From Sulfuritalea sp. (GTDB taxonomy: Bacteria > Pseudomonadota > Gammaproteobacteria > Burkholderiales > Rhodocyclaceae), in assembly GCA_022842325.1 (NCBI GenBank), contig JALHPU010000001.1, positions 80,934 through 144,933 of the forward strand: 64,000 bases of DNA, written 5' to 3'. Position 1 is the stretch's first letter, and each line of letters starts with the position of its first letter. The notes under the pieces were generated by a model. That model made no database searches and was not told the origin of the DNA. It saw only the letters and a program-made list of their open reading frames with translations. The translations under genes were made by a program, and so were the position numbers. Below, piece by piece: positions 39,588 to 50,711 of the stretch.

Positions 39588-40037
39588 TCAGCTGCGCTCG
39601 GTCGCCTTCGCGTAGAGCCGCACCAGCGCCAGCTGAACGGCATCCGAGTGATGCCGAAAATCCTTTTTCAGGGCATCTGCCGCCGCAATGGTATTGCCAT
39701 CGTGGGCATCACCCAGAATGCTGCCGGCACAAATATGGAAATCGGCGTGGATCTTGCGCAGTTGAGCATATTCAGGAAAGTCGGCGAACTGGATCTTGCC
39801 GGCGCCGTGGATCCATTTTCCCAAGGCACAATTGCTGTCGGCGGCGACGGTCGCCATGCTCAACATTTCCCCGGCATCGCCGCGAATCTGCGCTTCCAGC
39901 CGAGCCTTCCATGCGGCATGAGCCTCCAGCGCGGCTTTCATGTCGAGCCCATGGAGGTGCTGTTCATTGGGCGCAAATTCCATTTTCGTCGTCGACTCGC
40001 CAGCCAGCGCCCCTTTTAGCCACCCTAGAATACTCAT
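39588..40037 (-). CDS. Stand-alone CZB (chemoreceptor zinc-binding) domain protein
   Basis: A 149-aa soluble protein made essentially of one CZB domain. The zinc ligand motifs are HAAWKARL near 40-47, NCALGKWIHG near 69-78 and HADFHICAG near 97-105, giving the His3-Cys set. CZB domains usually sit on chemoreceptors or diguanylate cyclases and sense zinc or hypochlorous acid. This one has no membrane or output domain, so it may act in trans. No signalling partner is adjacent. A TTGCTA-18-TAAAAT promoter is possible upstream. Confidence 0.82.
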   Translation of the reverse strand: MSILGWLKGALAGESTTKMEFAPNEQHLHGLDMKAALEAHAAWKARLEAQIRGDAGEMLSMATVAADSNCALGKWIHGAGKIQFADFPEYAQLRKIHADFHICAGSILGDAHDGNTIAAADALKKDFRHHSDAVQLALVRLYAKATERS

Positions 40038-40177
40038 CTTGATCCCCCTAAAAACGGGGAATTTTAGCCGCTACACTCCACCAATAGCAACAACGATGAA
40101 ATGGTTATTGATTGACATGTATTTGTTATTTAAACAGTTCCGCCCGCAGTTAAGAGCTGGCCCGCTCCGCGCCCAAG

Positions 40178-40366
40178 CTAGCCGCAGTAGCGCAATCCCA
40201 GAATGTTCAGCAGCAGTTCCGGCTGCCGATAGGCGCCAAAGGCCAGCGCCGTAACCAGCACCACCGCCAGCAGGGCGATCACCCAGAGGACGCGACGCGA
40301 GCGATCCAGCCGCGACGGCGATGGCGGCGCCTCGGGGGGAGGAGTCAGGTCGTTGGTCAGGTCCAT
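40178..40366 (-). CDS. Small single-pass membrane protein, 62 aa, unknown
   Basis: The N-terminal half is proline/acid rich and polar (MDLTNDLTPPPEAPPSPSRL), followed by a basic stretch (DRSRR) and one hydrophobic helix (about 27-45, VLWVIALLAVVLVTALAFG). The cytoplasmic N-terminus would follow the positive-inside rule. It lies 62 nt downstream of the rluF-like gene in the same direction. The ribosome site is weak. I do not recognise the family. Confidence 0.5.
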   Translation of the reverse strand: MDLTNDLTPPPEAPPSPSRLDRSRRVLWVIALLAVVLVTALAFGAYRQPELLLNILGLRYCG

Positions 40367-40428
40367 CCGCGCATACTCGGCAAGCTTGCCCGCCAAGTCA
40401 AGCCCGTTGCCCCGACGAAAATCGGCAG

Positions 40429-41163
40429 CTAGAACACTTCGCCTTCGCGCAGGAAACGCCACTGCCCAAGCGGCAGATCGCCCAGGCGGACACGGCCGAT
40501 GCGCACCCGCTTCAATCCGGTGACGCGCAGGCCCACCAGTTCGCACATGCGGCGAATCTGCCGTTTGCGGCCTTCGGTCAGGACGAAGCTGAGTTGATCC
40601 GGATTGGCCCAGGCGACCTTGGCCGGACGCAGTTGCTTGCCATCCAGTTCGAGGCCGTGATTGAGCAGTGCCAGCCCGCGCGCATCGAGCGTGCCTTCGA
40701 CGCGCACCAGGTATTCCTTCTCCACCCTGGAATCGTCGCCGATCAACAGGCGCGCAACGCGACCGTCCTGGGTCAGAACCAGCAAACCGGTGGAATCGAT
40801 ATCGAGCCGTCCGGCGGGGGCGAGGCCTTTCAGGTGCGTGGACTGGAAGCGCTGATGATCCCCCGCCATCTGGGTTTTTGGCGAGATCAGGCTGACCGCC
40901 GGCTGATGGCCGTCTTCGGCCTGGCCGGAGACGTAGCTCATCGGCTTGTGCAGCAGAATCGTCGCCTGCCGCGCCTGGGTCGCGCGCGCTTCCGGCGCCA
41001 GGGTGATCACCGCGTCGGCGGCAGCGCGGGTGCCCAGCTGCGTGACCCGCTGGCCATCGACGAACACCAGCCCGCGCTCGATATAGGCATCGGCCTCGCG
41101 ACGCGAGCACAGACCGCGCTCGGCCAGCAGTTTGGAAACCCGGGTACCCTGCGTATCATTCAT
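40429..41163 (-). CDS. rluF: 23S rRNA pseudouridine synthase, RluF-like
   Basis: A 244-aa RsuA/RluB/RluF-family protein. The S4 domain is near 6-60 ([21 protein letters not shown]). The catalytic motif [19 protein letters not shown] has its Asp near 110, and [16 protein letters not shown] near 196. The C-terminal [15 protein letters not shown] resembles RluF, which modifies U2604 and tRNA-Tyr U35 in E. coli. The ATG at 41163 begins [11 protein letters not shown]. It is divergent from rlmJ with only 24 nt between starts. Confidence 0.85.
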   Translation of the reverse strand: MNDTQGTRVSKLLAERGLCSRREADAYIERGLVFVDGQRVTQLGTRAAADAVITLAPEARATQARQATILLHKPMSYVSGQAEDGHQPAVSLISPKTQMAGDHQRFQSTHLKGLAPAGRLDIDSTGLLVLTQDGRVARLLIGDDSRVEKEYLVRVEGTLDARGLALLNHGLELDGKQLRPAKVAWANPDQLSFVLTEGRKRQIRRMCELVGLRVTGLKRVRIGRVRLGDLPLGQWRFLREGEVF

Positions 41164-41187
41164 GGTCGCGCATTCTATCCCGCTCCC

Positions 41188-42054
41188 ATGCTCAGCTATC
41201 GTCACGCCTTCCACGCCGGCAACCACGCCGACATCCTCAAGCACCTGGTGCTGACGCTGTGCCTGCAGCACATGAACAGCAAGGACAAACCCTATCTGGT
41301 GCTCGACACCCACGCCGGTGCCGGCGTCTACACGATCGATTCGGAGCAGGCGAAGAAAACCGGCGAATACCTCGACGGCATTGCCCGGCTATGGAACCGC
41401 AACGACCTGCCGGCGCCAATGAAGCCCTACATGGATGCCCTGCAGGTCTGCAGCGGCGGACTGAAGCTGCGCCGCTACCCCGGCTCGCCCTGGCTTGCCG
41501 CGCACTTTGCGCGCGAAATCGATACGCTGCGCTTTTGCGAATTGCACTCGACCGACTTCGCCCTGCTGCGGCGCCAGTTCCGCGACGGCGGACGCCGCGT
41601 CAAGGTCGAGCAGCACGACGGCTTCGAAGCCATGAAGGCAGCCCTGCCGCCCCCTTCGCGTCGTGGCCTGGTGCTGATCGACCCCTCCTACGAAATCAAG
41701 AGCGACTATCTGAAGGCCATAGCCGCCATCAGGGACGGCCTCAAGCGTTTTGCCACCGGCAGCTATCTGGTCTGGCTGCCCTTCCTGCCCAGCATCGAGG
41801 CGCGCGCCCTGCCCGAGAAGCTCAAAAAGCTGCCGGCTGACTGGCTCTACGCCAGCCTCAGCGTGCGCGGCCCGGCGACCAAGGGCCATGGCATGAGCGG
41901 CAGCGCGATGTTTATCGTGAACCCCCCATGGACGCTCAAGAATGCGCTGGAGGAATCGCTGCCCTGGCTGGTGCAGGTGCTGGCGCTGGACGAGAAGGCA
42001 GATTGGACGGTAGAGGTATCGCCTGCCGGAACCGCAAAGCCGCGCGCGGATTGA
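41188..42054 (+). CDS. rlmJ: 23S rRNA (adenine(2030)-N6)-methyltransferase RlmJ
   Basis: A 288-aa SAM-dependent methyltransferase. The N-terminus [19 protein letters not shown] is the RlmJ signature; DTHAGAGVY (SAM motif I) is near 44-52. The catalytic motif IV, usually DPPY, reads [12 protein letters not shown] near 170-181, a Pro-to-Ser change. It methylates A2030 of 23S rRNA. It ends 7 nt before the convergent acetoacetyl-CoA synthetase stop. Confidence 0.93.
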   Translation: MLSYRHAFHAGNHADILKHLVLTLCLQHMNSKDKPYLVLDTHAGAGVYTIDSEQAKKTGEYLDGIARLWNRNDLPAPMKPYMDALQVCSGGLKLRRYPGSPWLAAHFAREIDTLRFCELHSTDFALLRRQFRDGGRRVKVEQHDGFEAMKAALPPPSRRGLVLIDPSYEIKSDYLKAIAAIRDGLKRFATGSYLVWLPFLPSIEARALPEKLKKLPADWLYASLSVRGPATKGHGMSGSAMFIVNPPWTLKNALEESLPWLVQVLALDEKADWTVEVSPAGTAKPRAD

Positions 42055-42061
42055 AACGTCC

Positions 42062-44041
<1,980 letters not shown>

Positions 44042-44050
44042 GGGTTCCTG

Positions 44051-44458
44051 TTATAGACAGCTGGCGCGCATGGCCTCGGGCAGCGGGATCGACTTGCCGG
44101 TCGAGGGATTGATCCACACCAGCTTCGCCGCGCCCTCCGAGTAAATGCGCTCGTCGCCCACCAGGCGCATTTCGTAAAAAGTCGGCACGCTGCTGCGCCC
44201 CGGCATGCCGCAGAACATGCGGCAGTCGATGATGCCGGGATAGGTGAAGGGAATCTGGAAGGTGCAGCTGGCATTGACGATGACCGGGCCCTCGGTCTGC
44301 GTCCACGAGGTACCGAAACCGAAGCTCTCCAGCCACTCGATGCGGGTCTGTTCCATGTAGCGGAAATAAACGGTGTTGTTGACGTGTCCCATGGCGTCCT
44401 GGTCGCCCCAGCGGATCGGCATCCGGTTGCTGTAAACGAGCTTGCGATGGTGTTCCAT
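44051..44458 (-). CDS. Acyl-CoA thioesterase, YbgC/4HBT hotdog family
   Basis: A 135-aa hotdog-fold thioesterase. MPIRWGDQDAMGHVNNTVYFRYMEQTR carries the 4HBT motif, seen as RWGDQDAMGHVNN near 16-28, with the catalytic Asp. It is co-directional with the acetoacetyl-CoA synthetase (9 nt apart). It may release acids from short acyl-CoA. It is divergent from the ETF-QO gene, sharing the palindromic promoter region. Confidence 0.88.
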   Translation of the reverse strand: MEHHRKLVYSNRMPIRWGDQDAMGHVNNTVYFRYMEQTRIEWLESFGFGTSWTQTEGPVIVNASCTFQIPFTYPGIIDCRMFCGMPGRSSVPTFYEMRLVGDERIYSEGAAKLVWINPSTGKSIPLPEAMRASCL

Positions 44459-44490
44459 GGGCCGGAAGTCCTGAGTGTTATAGAAGACTT

Positions 44491-44506
44491 CACGATTATA
44501 ATCGTG
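44491..44506. promoter_or_regulatory. Symmetrical palindrome with -10 on both strands between ybgC-type and ETF-QO genes
   Basis: CACGATTATAATCGTG is a perfect 16-bp palindrome. It contains TATAAT on the plus strand (44497-44502) and the same hexamer on the minus strand (44495-44500). It sits in the 75-bp gap between divergent starts at 44458 and 44534. It could be an operator, a shared bidirectional promoter, or both. No good -35 is visible on either side. Confidence 0.65.
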
Positions 44507-44533
44507 CGATCAAATCAATCGATCGAGGTCAGC

Positions 44534-46165
44534 ATGCAGCGCGAATCCATGGAGTTCGATGTCGTCATTGTCGGCGGCGGTCCGGCCGGGCTGGCGGCGG
44601 CGATCCGCCTCAAGCAGATCAATGCCGAAATCAACGTCTGCCTGATCGAGAAGGGCTCCGAAATCGGCGCCCACATCCTCTCCGGCGCGGTCATGGATCC
44701 GCGCGCGCTGACCGAACTGTTACCCGACTGGCAGGCGCAGGGCGCGCCGCTGGACACCGCCGTGACCCGCGACCGCTTCGCCTTCCTGACGCAGCACGGC
44801 TTCGTCGACCTGCCCACCCTGCTGCTGCCCGGCTGCTTCCAGAACCACGGCAATTACGTCATCAGCCTCGGCCAGCTCTGCCGCTGGCTCGGCGCCCAGG
44901 CCGAAGCGCTGGGCATCGAGGTCTATCCCGGCTTTGCCGGCGCCGAAGTGCTCTATGACGACAAGGGCGCGGTGCGCGGCGTCGCCACCGGCGACATGGG
45001 ACTCACGCGCGACGGACAGCCCGGGCCCAATCACCAGCCCGGCATGGAACTGCTGGCCAAGTACACGCTGTTTGCCGAAGGCTGCCGCGGTCACCTGGGC
45101 AAACAGGTCGAGGCGAAGTTCGATCTGCGCGCCGATTCCGATCCGCAGACCTATGCCCTCGGCGTCAAGGAACTCTGGGAAGTCGATCCCGAGCATTTTG
45201 AAAAAGGCCTGGTGATGCACACCTTCGGCTGGCCGATGAAATCCGACACCTATGGCGGCGGCTTCATCTACCACTTCGGCGAGAACCTGGTATCCGCCGG
45301 CCTGGTGGTCGGACTCGGCTACAAAAATCCCTTCCTCTCACCCTTCGAGGAAATGCAGCGCATGAAGACCCATCCGCAGATCGCGCCGCTGTTCAAGGGT
45401 GCCAAGCGCCTGGCCTACGGTGCGCGCGCCCTGGCCGCCGGCGGCCTGCAGTCCATGCCGAAACTGGACTTCCCGGGCGGCGCGCTGATCGGCGACGACG
45501 CCGGCATGCTGGTCGCCTCGCGCATCAAGGGCAGCCACGCCGCGATCAAGAGCGGCATGCTGGCGGCCGAGGCCGCCGCCGCCGCGCTGGCCACGGGCCG
45601 CGCCAACGACTCGCTGAGCGAATACCCGGAAGCCTTCCGCGATTCGTGGCTCCACGAAGAACTGCACACCGCGCGCAACTTCAAGCCGTGGATGGCCAAG
45701 GGCCTGTGGACCGGCTCGATCATGTTCGGCATCGACCAGGTACTGCTGCGCGGCAAGGCGCCGTGGACCCTGCACAACACGGCCGACCACCTCAAGCTGA
45801 AGCCCGCTGCCGAATGCACGCCGATCGCCTATGACAAGCCCGATGGCGTGCTGACCTTCGACCGGCTTTCTTCCGTGTTTCTTTCCAATACCAATCACGA
45901 GGAAGACCAGCCCTGTCATCTGCAGCTGAAGGATGCCAGCGTGCCGATCAGCACCAACCTCGCGCTCTACGATGCCCCCGAGCAGCGCTACTGCCCGGCC
46001 GGCGTGTACGAGATCGTGCGCGACGAGAGCGGCAGCAATCCGCGGCTGCAGATCAACGCGCAGAACTGCGTGCATTGCAAGACCTGTGACATAAAGGATC
46101 CGACGCAGAACATCAACTGGGTGGTGCCGCAAGGCGGCGAAGGACCGATCTACACCCAGATGTAA
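44534..46165 (+). CDS. Electron transfer flavoprotein-ubiquinone oxidoreductase (ETF-QO)
   Basis: A 543-aa flavoprotein/iron-sulfur enzyme passing electrons from EtfAB to quinone at the inner membrane. The FAD motif VVIVGGGPAGLAAAIRL is near 10-26. The quinone/FAD region FIYHFGENLVSAGLVVGLGY is near 246. The C-terminal 4Fe-4S cluster ligands are YCPAGVYE and NCVHCKTCDIKDPTQNINW near 488-530. The ATG at 44534 follows GAGG; upstream frame is unconserved. It pairs with etfBA at 49-50.6 kb and the dehydrogenases nearby. Confidence 0.96.
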   Translation: MQRESMEFDVVIVGGGPAGLAAAIRLKQINAEINVCLIEKGSEIGAHILSGAVMDPRALTELLPDWQAQGAPLDTAVTRDRFAFLTQHGFVDLPTLLLPGCFQNHGNYVISLGQLCRWLGAQAEALGIEVYPGFAGAEVLYDDKGAVRGVATGDMGLTRDGQPGPNHQPGMELLAKYTLFAEGCRGHLGKQVEAKFDLRADSDPQTYALGVKELWEVDPEHFEKGLVMHTFGWPMKSDTYGGGFIYHFGENLVSAGLVVGLGYKNPFLSPFEEMQRMKTHPQIAPLFKGAKRLAYGARALAAGGLQSMPKLDFPGGALIGDDAGMLVASRIKGSHAAIKSGMLAAEAAAAALATGRANDSLSEYPEAFRDSWLHEELHTARNFKPWMAKGLWTGSIMFGIDQVLLRGKAPWTLHNTADHLKLKPAAECTPIAYDKPDGVLTFDRLSSVFLSNTNHEEDQPCHLQLKDASVPISTNLALYDAPEQRYCPAGVYEIVRDESGSNPRLQINAQNCVHCKTCDIKDPTQNINWVVPQGGEGPIYTQM

Positions 46166-46248
46166 AAGTTATGCGAAGCGGTATCCCTTGGGACGGCGCC
46201 GGCGACGCCCCGAAGGAAGTCCCCTTGGGGGACACGGCGCCGCAACGC

Positions 46249-46276
46249 AAACGGGAACCCGCGGGTTCCCGTTTTT
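46249..46276 (+). terminator. Rho-independent terminator after ETF-QO
   Basis: A perfect 12-bp stem (AAACGGGAACCC with GGGTTCCCGTTT, 46249-46274) is followed by T's to 46276 on the plus strand. The minus strand ends GTTT too, so it may also stop the convergent acyl-CoA dehydrogenase transcript. Confidence 0.85.
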
Positions 46277-46295
46277 CATCTCGGCGAAAGCGAAA

Positions 46296-48086
46296 TCAGA
46301 ACATCGCTTCGTCCAGCGCCAAGACACTGGCGCCGCCCTGCACCACCTGCTGCGCCAGGCCCGGCGCGGCGGCCATGATGCATTCGGCGTAGAACCAGGC
46401 GGTGGCGATCTTGGCCGGATAGAAGGGATCGGCGTTTCCGGCAGCGATCTTGGCGTGCGCCACACGTGCGGCGCGCGCCATCATCCAGCCGCCGGCGACG
46501 ATGCCCAGCAGACGCAGGAATGGCACGGCGCCGGCAGCCACCGCGCGGACATCGCCGCCGTAGTGGGCGACGATGTAATCGGTCGCCTTCTGCAGCGCCT
46601 CTATGCCCTGACCGAGTGCGGCTACGATCGCCACGAACTCGGCGCCCTTGTGCTGCACCATCTCGCGGCGCGTCTGCTGCATCATGCCGATCACGGCCTT
46701 GATCGTGGCGCCGCCTTCGCGCGCGATCTTGCGGCCCATCAGGTCGTTGGCCTGGATGCCGGTGGTCCCCTCGTAGATGGTGGTGATGCGCGCATCGCGC
46801 ATGTACTGCGCGGCGCCGGTCTCCTCGACGAAGCCCATGCCGCCATGCACCTGCACGCCGAGGTAGGCCATTTCGTTGCCGGTCTCGGTGCTCCAGCCCT
46901 TGACCACCGGAATCATCAGGTCGACGTAAGCCTGGTTCTGCGCACGTTCGGCGGCATCGGGATGGTTGGCCGCGGCATCGTGCGCCGCCGCCACCGAATA
47001 GGCCAGCGCGCGCATGGCTTCGACGTTGGCGCGCATCGTCAGCAGCATGCGGCGGATGTCGGGATGCTTGATGATGGCCACGCCGGTGGCGGAACCTTCG
47101 ATGGCGCGCCCCTGCACCCGCTCCCTGGCGTAGGCCGCGGCGTGCTGGTAGGCGCGCTCGGCGATCGCCAGACCTTCGAGGCCAACCGCGAAGCGCGCCG
47201 CGTTCATCATGACGAACATGTACTTGAGGCCTTCGTTCTCCTTGCCCACCATGGTGCCGATGGCGCCGCCGTTGTCGCCATGGACCATGACGCAGGTCGG
47301 GCTGGCGTGGATGCCGAGCTTGTGCTCGATCGACACGCAATAGACATCGTTGCGCGCGCCCAGCGTGCCATCGGCATTGACCAGGAACTTGGGCACCACG
47401 AACAGCGAGATGCCCTTGACGCCTTCCGGCGCGCCCGGCGTGCGGGCCAGCACGAGGTGGATGGTGTTCTCCGCCATGTCGTGGTCGCCGTAGGTGATGA
47501 AGATCTTGCTGCCGAAGATGCGATAGCTGCCGTCGCCCTGCGGCTCGGCGCGCGAGCGGATCGCAGCGAGGTCGGAGCCGGCCTGCGGCTCGGTGATGTT
47601 CATGGTGCCGGTCCATTTGCCCGAGATCATGTTGGGCAGGTACATGGCTTTCTGCGCATCGGTGCCCGCCAGCTCCAGCGCCTCGATGGCACCCAGCGTC
47701 AGCAGCGGGCACAGCGAAAAGGAAATGTTGGCGGACTTCCACATTTCCTGCACCGCCGCCGAGACCACCTTGGGCAGGCCCTGGCCTCCGTGCTCGGGAT
47801 TGCCCGAGAGCGCGTTCCAGCCGTTGTCGACGAACTGCGCATAGGCTTCCTTGAAACCCTTGGGCATGGTCACCGACTTGTCGGCCCAGGTCGCGCCTTC
47901 CTGGTCGCCGCTGTAATTGAGCGGGTCCAGCACGCCGCCGGTGAACTTGGCCGACTCGTCGAGGATCGCTTCGACCACGTCGGTGCTGGCTTCCTCGTAG
48001 CCGGGCAGTGCGGCAACCTTGTCCAGACCGGCGAGCTCGGTCAGCACGAACATCATGTCCTTCAGCGGGGCAACGTAGGAACTCAT
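46296..48086 (-). CDS. Acyl-CoA dehydrogenase with extended C-terminal domain (596 aa)
   Basis: A long-form acyl-CoA dehydrogenase of the DmdC/AcdA-like group. N-terminal helices (1-120), FAD/substrate motif MNITEPQAGSDLAAIRS near 160-176, GSKIFITYGDHDMAENTIHLVLA near 190-212 and IYEGTTGIQANDLMGRK with the catalytic Glu near 434. A roughly 130-aa C-terminal helical domain follows. The specificity may be acyl chains or methylmercaptopropionyl-CoA-like substrates; sequence alone does not decide. A paralogue of the same length lies at 57495-59285. The ATG follows GGAG. Confidence 0.92.
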   Translation of the reverse strand: MSSYVAPLKDMMFVLTELAGLDKVAALPGYEEASTDVVEAILDESAKFTGGVLDPLNYSGDQEGATWADKSVTMPKGFKEAYAQFVDNGWNALSGNPEHGGQGLPKVVSAAVQEMWKSANISFSLCPLLTLGAIEALELAGTDAQKAMYLPNMISGKWTGTMNITEPQAGSDLAAIRSRAEPQGDGSYRIFGSKIFITYGDHDMAENTIHLVLARTPGAPEGVKGISLFVVPKFLVNADGTLGARNDVYCVSIEHKLGIHASPTCVMVHGDNGGAIGTMVGKENEGLKYMFVMMNAARFAVGLEGLAIAERAYQHAAAYARERVQGRAIEGSATGVAIIKHPDIRRMLLTMRANVEAMRALAYSVAAAHDAAANHPDAAERAQNQAYVDLMIPVVKGWSTETGNEMAYLGVQVHGGMGFVEETGAAQYMRDARITTIYEGTTGIQANDLMGRKIAREGGATIKAVIGMMQQTRREMVQHKGAEFVAIVAALGQGIEALQKATDYIVAHYGGDVRAVAAGAVPFLRLLGIVAGGWMMARAARVAHAKIAAGNADPFYPAKIATAWFYAECIMAAAPGLAQQVVQGGASVLALDEAMF

Positions 48087-48141
48087 GGGATTACTCCAGT
48101 GTCATTAACGTGAAATTGGTCGCCAGCACACCGTGTCAGGT

Positions 48142-48275
48142 TCGAGCGCAGCGAGCCGATCAGTAGCCTCCCCGCGAGGGGAGGATGGGAGGGGCGGGCC
48201 CATATGCCAGCCTGGGGCCCATCGAAGGTGCGGGATTTCCAATGTGGGATGACTTGCCGGAGCCATGAGCGTTAG
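48142..48275 (-). repeat. Dispersed intergenic repeat A, copy 2
   Basis: A 134-bp block in the gap between the permease gene and the acyl-CoA dehydrogenase. It shares both ends and the GC hairpin (CCTCCCC...GGGGAGG) with 5273-5396, in the same orientation. Its ATGAGCGTTAG end overlaps the permease stop codon. The middle part (about 48199-48262) is unlike copy 1. Confidence 0.7.
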
Positions 48276-48946
48276 TGCGGAAGATGGCGCCGGTCGTCGA
48301 AGCTGCCGACCCAATGCGGCGCATAGACCACCATCAGGGTGATCATGGCGCCGTTGAGCCAGGCCTCGGCGAAACCGAGCAGAAGGTAATACGGCAGATA
48401 GTCATCGAGCAAAGTCGGCGCCGGATAGACGCCGGCCAGCCACAGCAGCGCGCTGGCTAGCAGCCCGGTGGCCATGACGGTGGCCGCCGCGCCGAAAAAG
48501 GCGATGACGAAAACGTAGGTGAAGAAATGATCGGGCAGCGCTCGCTCGACGCCGCGGCGGATGGCATCGGCCAGCAACGGCGGGAACACCGCCAGCACCA
48601 GCGCATTGAGGCCGTAGGCCAGCCAGGCGTCGTTTCCCTGCAGGCTGTTGTTCGCCGTCACCCCGGCCAGCACCAGCGAGAGGCCGACGATCGCCAACTG
48701 CCGGCCGAACATCAGGGTGAACATCGTGGCGCCGAGCAGATGCAGGTCGAGGCCGGGCTTGACGCCGGCCTTCATGCTCCAGACCAGCACCAGCAGCACG
48801 ATGGTGCCGAGCCAGACATTGAGCTGGGCGGAATCGGTCAGTCGTTTCCAGGGTGCGGTGGCAAAGCACCACGCCCAGATCGCCAGCAGCGGCAGAAACG
48901 CCCCGAGCGCCCAGGCTTGCGGAAACAGGGCGTCGGGGAAGTTCAC
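48272..48946 (-). CDS. Energy-coupling-factor ABC transporter permease-like membrane protein (COG3235/CbiM-like)
   Basis: A 224-aa membrane protein with about six hydrophobic segments. It starts with GTG at 48944-48946 (MNFPDALFPQ), 12 nt after the etfA stop. The GLDLHLLGATMFTLMFG segment, GVTANNSLQGNDAW and the C-terminal FAEAWLNGAMITLMVVY fit this CbiM-related family. CbiM members bind Ni/Co through N-terminal residues; this N-terminus differs, so the substrate is unknown. It is transcribed with etfBA. Confidence 0.75.
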   Translation of the reverse strand: MNFPDALFPQAWALGAFLPLLAIWAWCFATAPWKRLTDSAQLNVWLGTIVLLVLVWSMKAGVKPGLDLHLLGATMFTLMFGRQLAIVGLSLVLAGVTANNSLQGNDAWLAYGLNALVLAVFPPLLADAIRRGVERALPDHFFTYVFVIAFFGAAATVMATGLLASALLWLAGVYPAPTLLDDYLPYYLLLGFAEAWLNGAMITLMVVYAPHWVGSFDDRRHLPH

Positions 48947-48958
48947 AACAGGCCAGTC

Positions 48959-49891
48959 TTACAGTGCCGCCGTCAGTTCCGGTACGACGGTGAACAGGTC
49001 GGCAACCAGGCCGTAATCGGCCACCTGGAAGATCGGCGCGTCGGGGTCCTTGTTGATCGCCACGATCACCTTGGAATCCTTCATGCCGGCCAGGTGCTGG
49101 ATCGCGCCGGAAATGCCGATCGCAATGTAGAGCTGCGGCGCGACGATCTTGCCGGTCTGGCCGACCTGGTAGTCGTTGGGCACAAAGCCGGCATCGACCG
49201 CGGCGCGCGAAGCGCCCATGGCCGCGCCGAGCTTGTCGGCCAGGGGCTCCAGCACCTTGTGGTAGTTCTCGCCGCTGCCCATGCCGCGCCCGCCGGAGAC
49301 GATGATCTTCGCCGCACCGAGTTCCGGCCGCGCCGACTTGGTCAGTTCGCGGCCCAGCAATTTCGACTGGCCCAGATCGGCACCAGCCGCCAGCGCCTCG
49401 ACGGCCGCACTGCCACCCGAGTTTGCGGCGGCATCGAAGCCCGTGGTGCGCACCGTGATCACCTTGGTCGCATCGCTCGACTTGACCGTCGCCAGCGCAT
49501 TGCCGGCGTAGATCGGACGCACGAAGGTATCGGCGTCGACCACGCTGATGATTTCGGAAATCTGCGCCACGTCGAGCAGGGCCGCCACGCGCGGCAGGGT
49601 GTTCTTGCCGTTGCTGGTGGCCGGGGCGATGATGTGCGTGTAGCCACTGGCATTGGCAACGATCAGCGCGGCGAGGTTCTCCGCGGTCTGGTCGCCGTAA
49701 TGGGCGGCATCGGCGACTTTGACCTTGCTCACGCCGGCGACTTTCGCGGCCTGCTCGGCCACCGCGCCGCAAGCGGCGCCGGCGACGAGGATATGAATCT
49801 CGCCGCCAATCTTGGCCGCTGCAGTGACGGCATTCAGGGTCGCGGTCTTGAGGACGGCGTTGTCGTGTTCTGCGATGACGAGGAGGCTCAT
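48959..49891 (-). CDS. etfA: Electron transfer flavoprotein subunit alpha
   Basis: A 310-aa FAD-binding subunit. The N-terminal domain starts [15 protein letters not shown]. The C-terminal FAD motif is [13 protein letters not shown] near 197, followed by [42 protein letters not shown], the ETF-alpha signature (seen as [18 protein letters not shown] and [11 protein letters not shown]). Electrons from acyl-CoA dehydrogenases reach ETF-QO through it. The ATGA overlap with etfB couples translation. Confidence 0.97.
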   Translation of the reverse strand: MSLLVIAEHDNAVLKTATLNAVTAAAKIGGEIHILVAGAACGAVAEQAAKVAGVSKVKVADAAHYGDQTAENLAALIVANASGYTHIIAPATSNGKNTLPRVAALLDVAQISEIISVVDADTFVRPIYAGNALATVKSSDATKVITVRTTGFDAAANSGGSAAVEALAAGADLGQSKLLGRELTKSARPELGAAKIIVSGGRGMGSGENYHKVLEPLADKLGAAMGASRAAVDAGFVPNDYQVGQTGKIVAPQLYIAIGISGAIQHLAGMKDSKVIVAINKDPDAPIFQVADYGLVADLFTVVPELTAAL

Positions 49892-50640
49892 GTGATCACC
49901 TTGGCTTCGTTCTTGAGTTTGTCGACCAGCGCGGCGACGTCGGCCACCTTGATGCCGGCGCTGCGCTTGGGCGGTTCGGTGACCGTGACGGTGGCCAGGC
50001 GCGGCGCCACGTCCACGGCGAGATCGGCCGGCTTGACCACTTCCAGCGGCTTCTTTTTCGCCTTCATGATGTTGGGCAGCGTCGCGTAGCGCGGCTCATT
50101 GAGGCGCAAGTCAGTGGTGACGATGGCCGGCAGGCTGATCTCGATGGTTTCCAGGCCGCCATCCACTTCGCGCGTCACGGTCGCCTTGCCTTCGCCGATC
50201 ACCACCTTGGAAGCGAAGGTGGCCTGCGACCAGCCCAGCAGCGCGGCCAGCATCTGGCCGGTCTGGTTGGCGTCATCGTCGATCGCCTGCTTGCCGAGGA
50301 TGATCAGTTGCGGACCTTCCTTCTTGGCCACGGCAGCGAGCAGCTTGGCCACCGCCAAGGGCTGCAGTTCAACGTCGGTTTCGACCAGGATCGAACGATC
50401 GGCGCCGATGGCCATCGCGGTGCGCAGGGTTTCCTGGCAGGCAGTGACGCCGCAGGAGACGGCAACGACTTCGGTCGCCTTGCCGGCTTCCTTGAGCCGC
50501 ATGGCTTCTTCGACCGCGATTTCGTCGAAGGGATTCATCGACATTTTCACATTCGCCAGATCGACACCAGTGCCGTCTGCCTTGACGCGAACCTTGACGT
50601 TGTAGTCAATCACGCGCTTGACCGGGACGAGGATTTTCAA
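49888..50640 (-). CDS. etfB: Electron transfer flavoprotein subunit beta, TTG start
   Basis: A 250-aa subunit with [19 protein letters not shown] at the start, [23 protein letters not shown] near 30-52 and the AMP-binding region [20 protein letters not shown] near 113-132. The start codon is TTG (50638-50640) with AAGGAG 6 nt upstream; no ATG fits the conserved N-terminus. It is divergent from a TetR regulator. Confidence 0.96.
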   Translation of the reverse strand: MKILVPVKRVIDYNVKVRVKADGTGVDLANVKMSMNPFDEIAVEEAMRLKEAGKATEVVAVSCGVTACQETLRTAMAIGADRSILVETDVELQPLAVAKLLAAVAKKEGPQLIILGKQAIDDDANQTGQMLAALLGWSQATFASKVVIGEGKATVTREVDGGLETIEISLPAIVTTDLRLNEPRYATLPNIMKAKKKPLEVVKPADLAVDVAPRLATVTVTEPPKRSAGIKVADVAALVDKLKNEAKVIT

Positions 50641-50711
50641 GCGGCTCTCCTTATGTTTGTCTGCTCTAAAAATGCATTGTAGCGGCTATTCGACGGCCGC
50701 TTTCCCATACG

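Noticed and set aside
46166..46248. Inverted CGGCGCCG copies after ETF-QO as a separate regulatory element
   Set aside because: They are short, GC-biased and adjacent to a much better terminator. Nothing supports a separate function.
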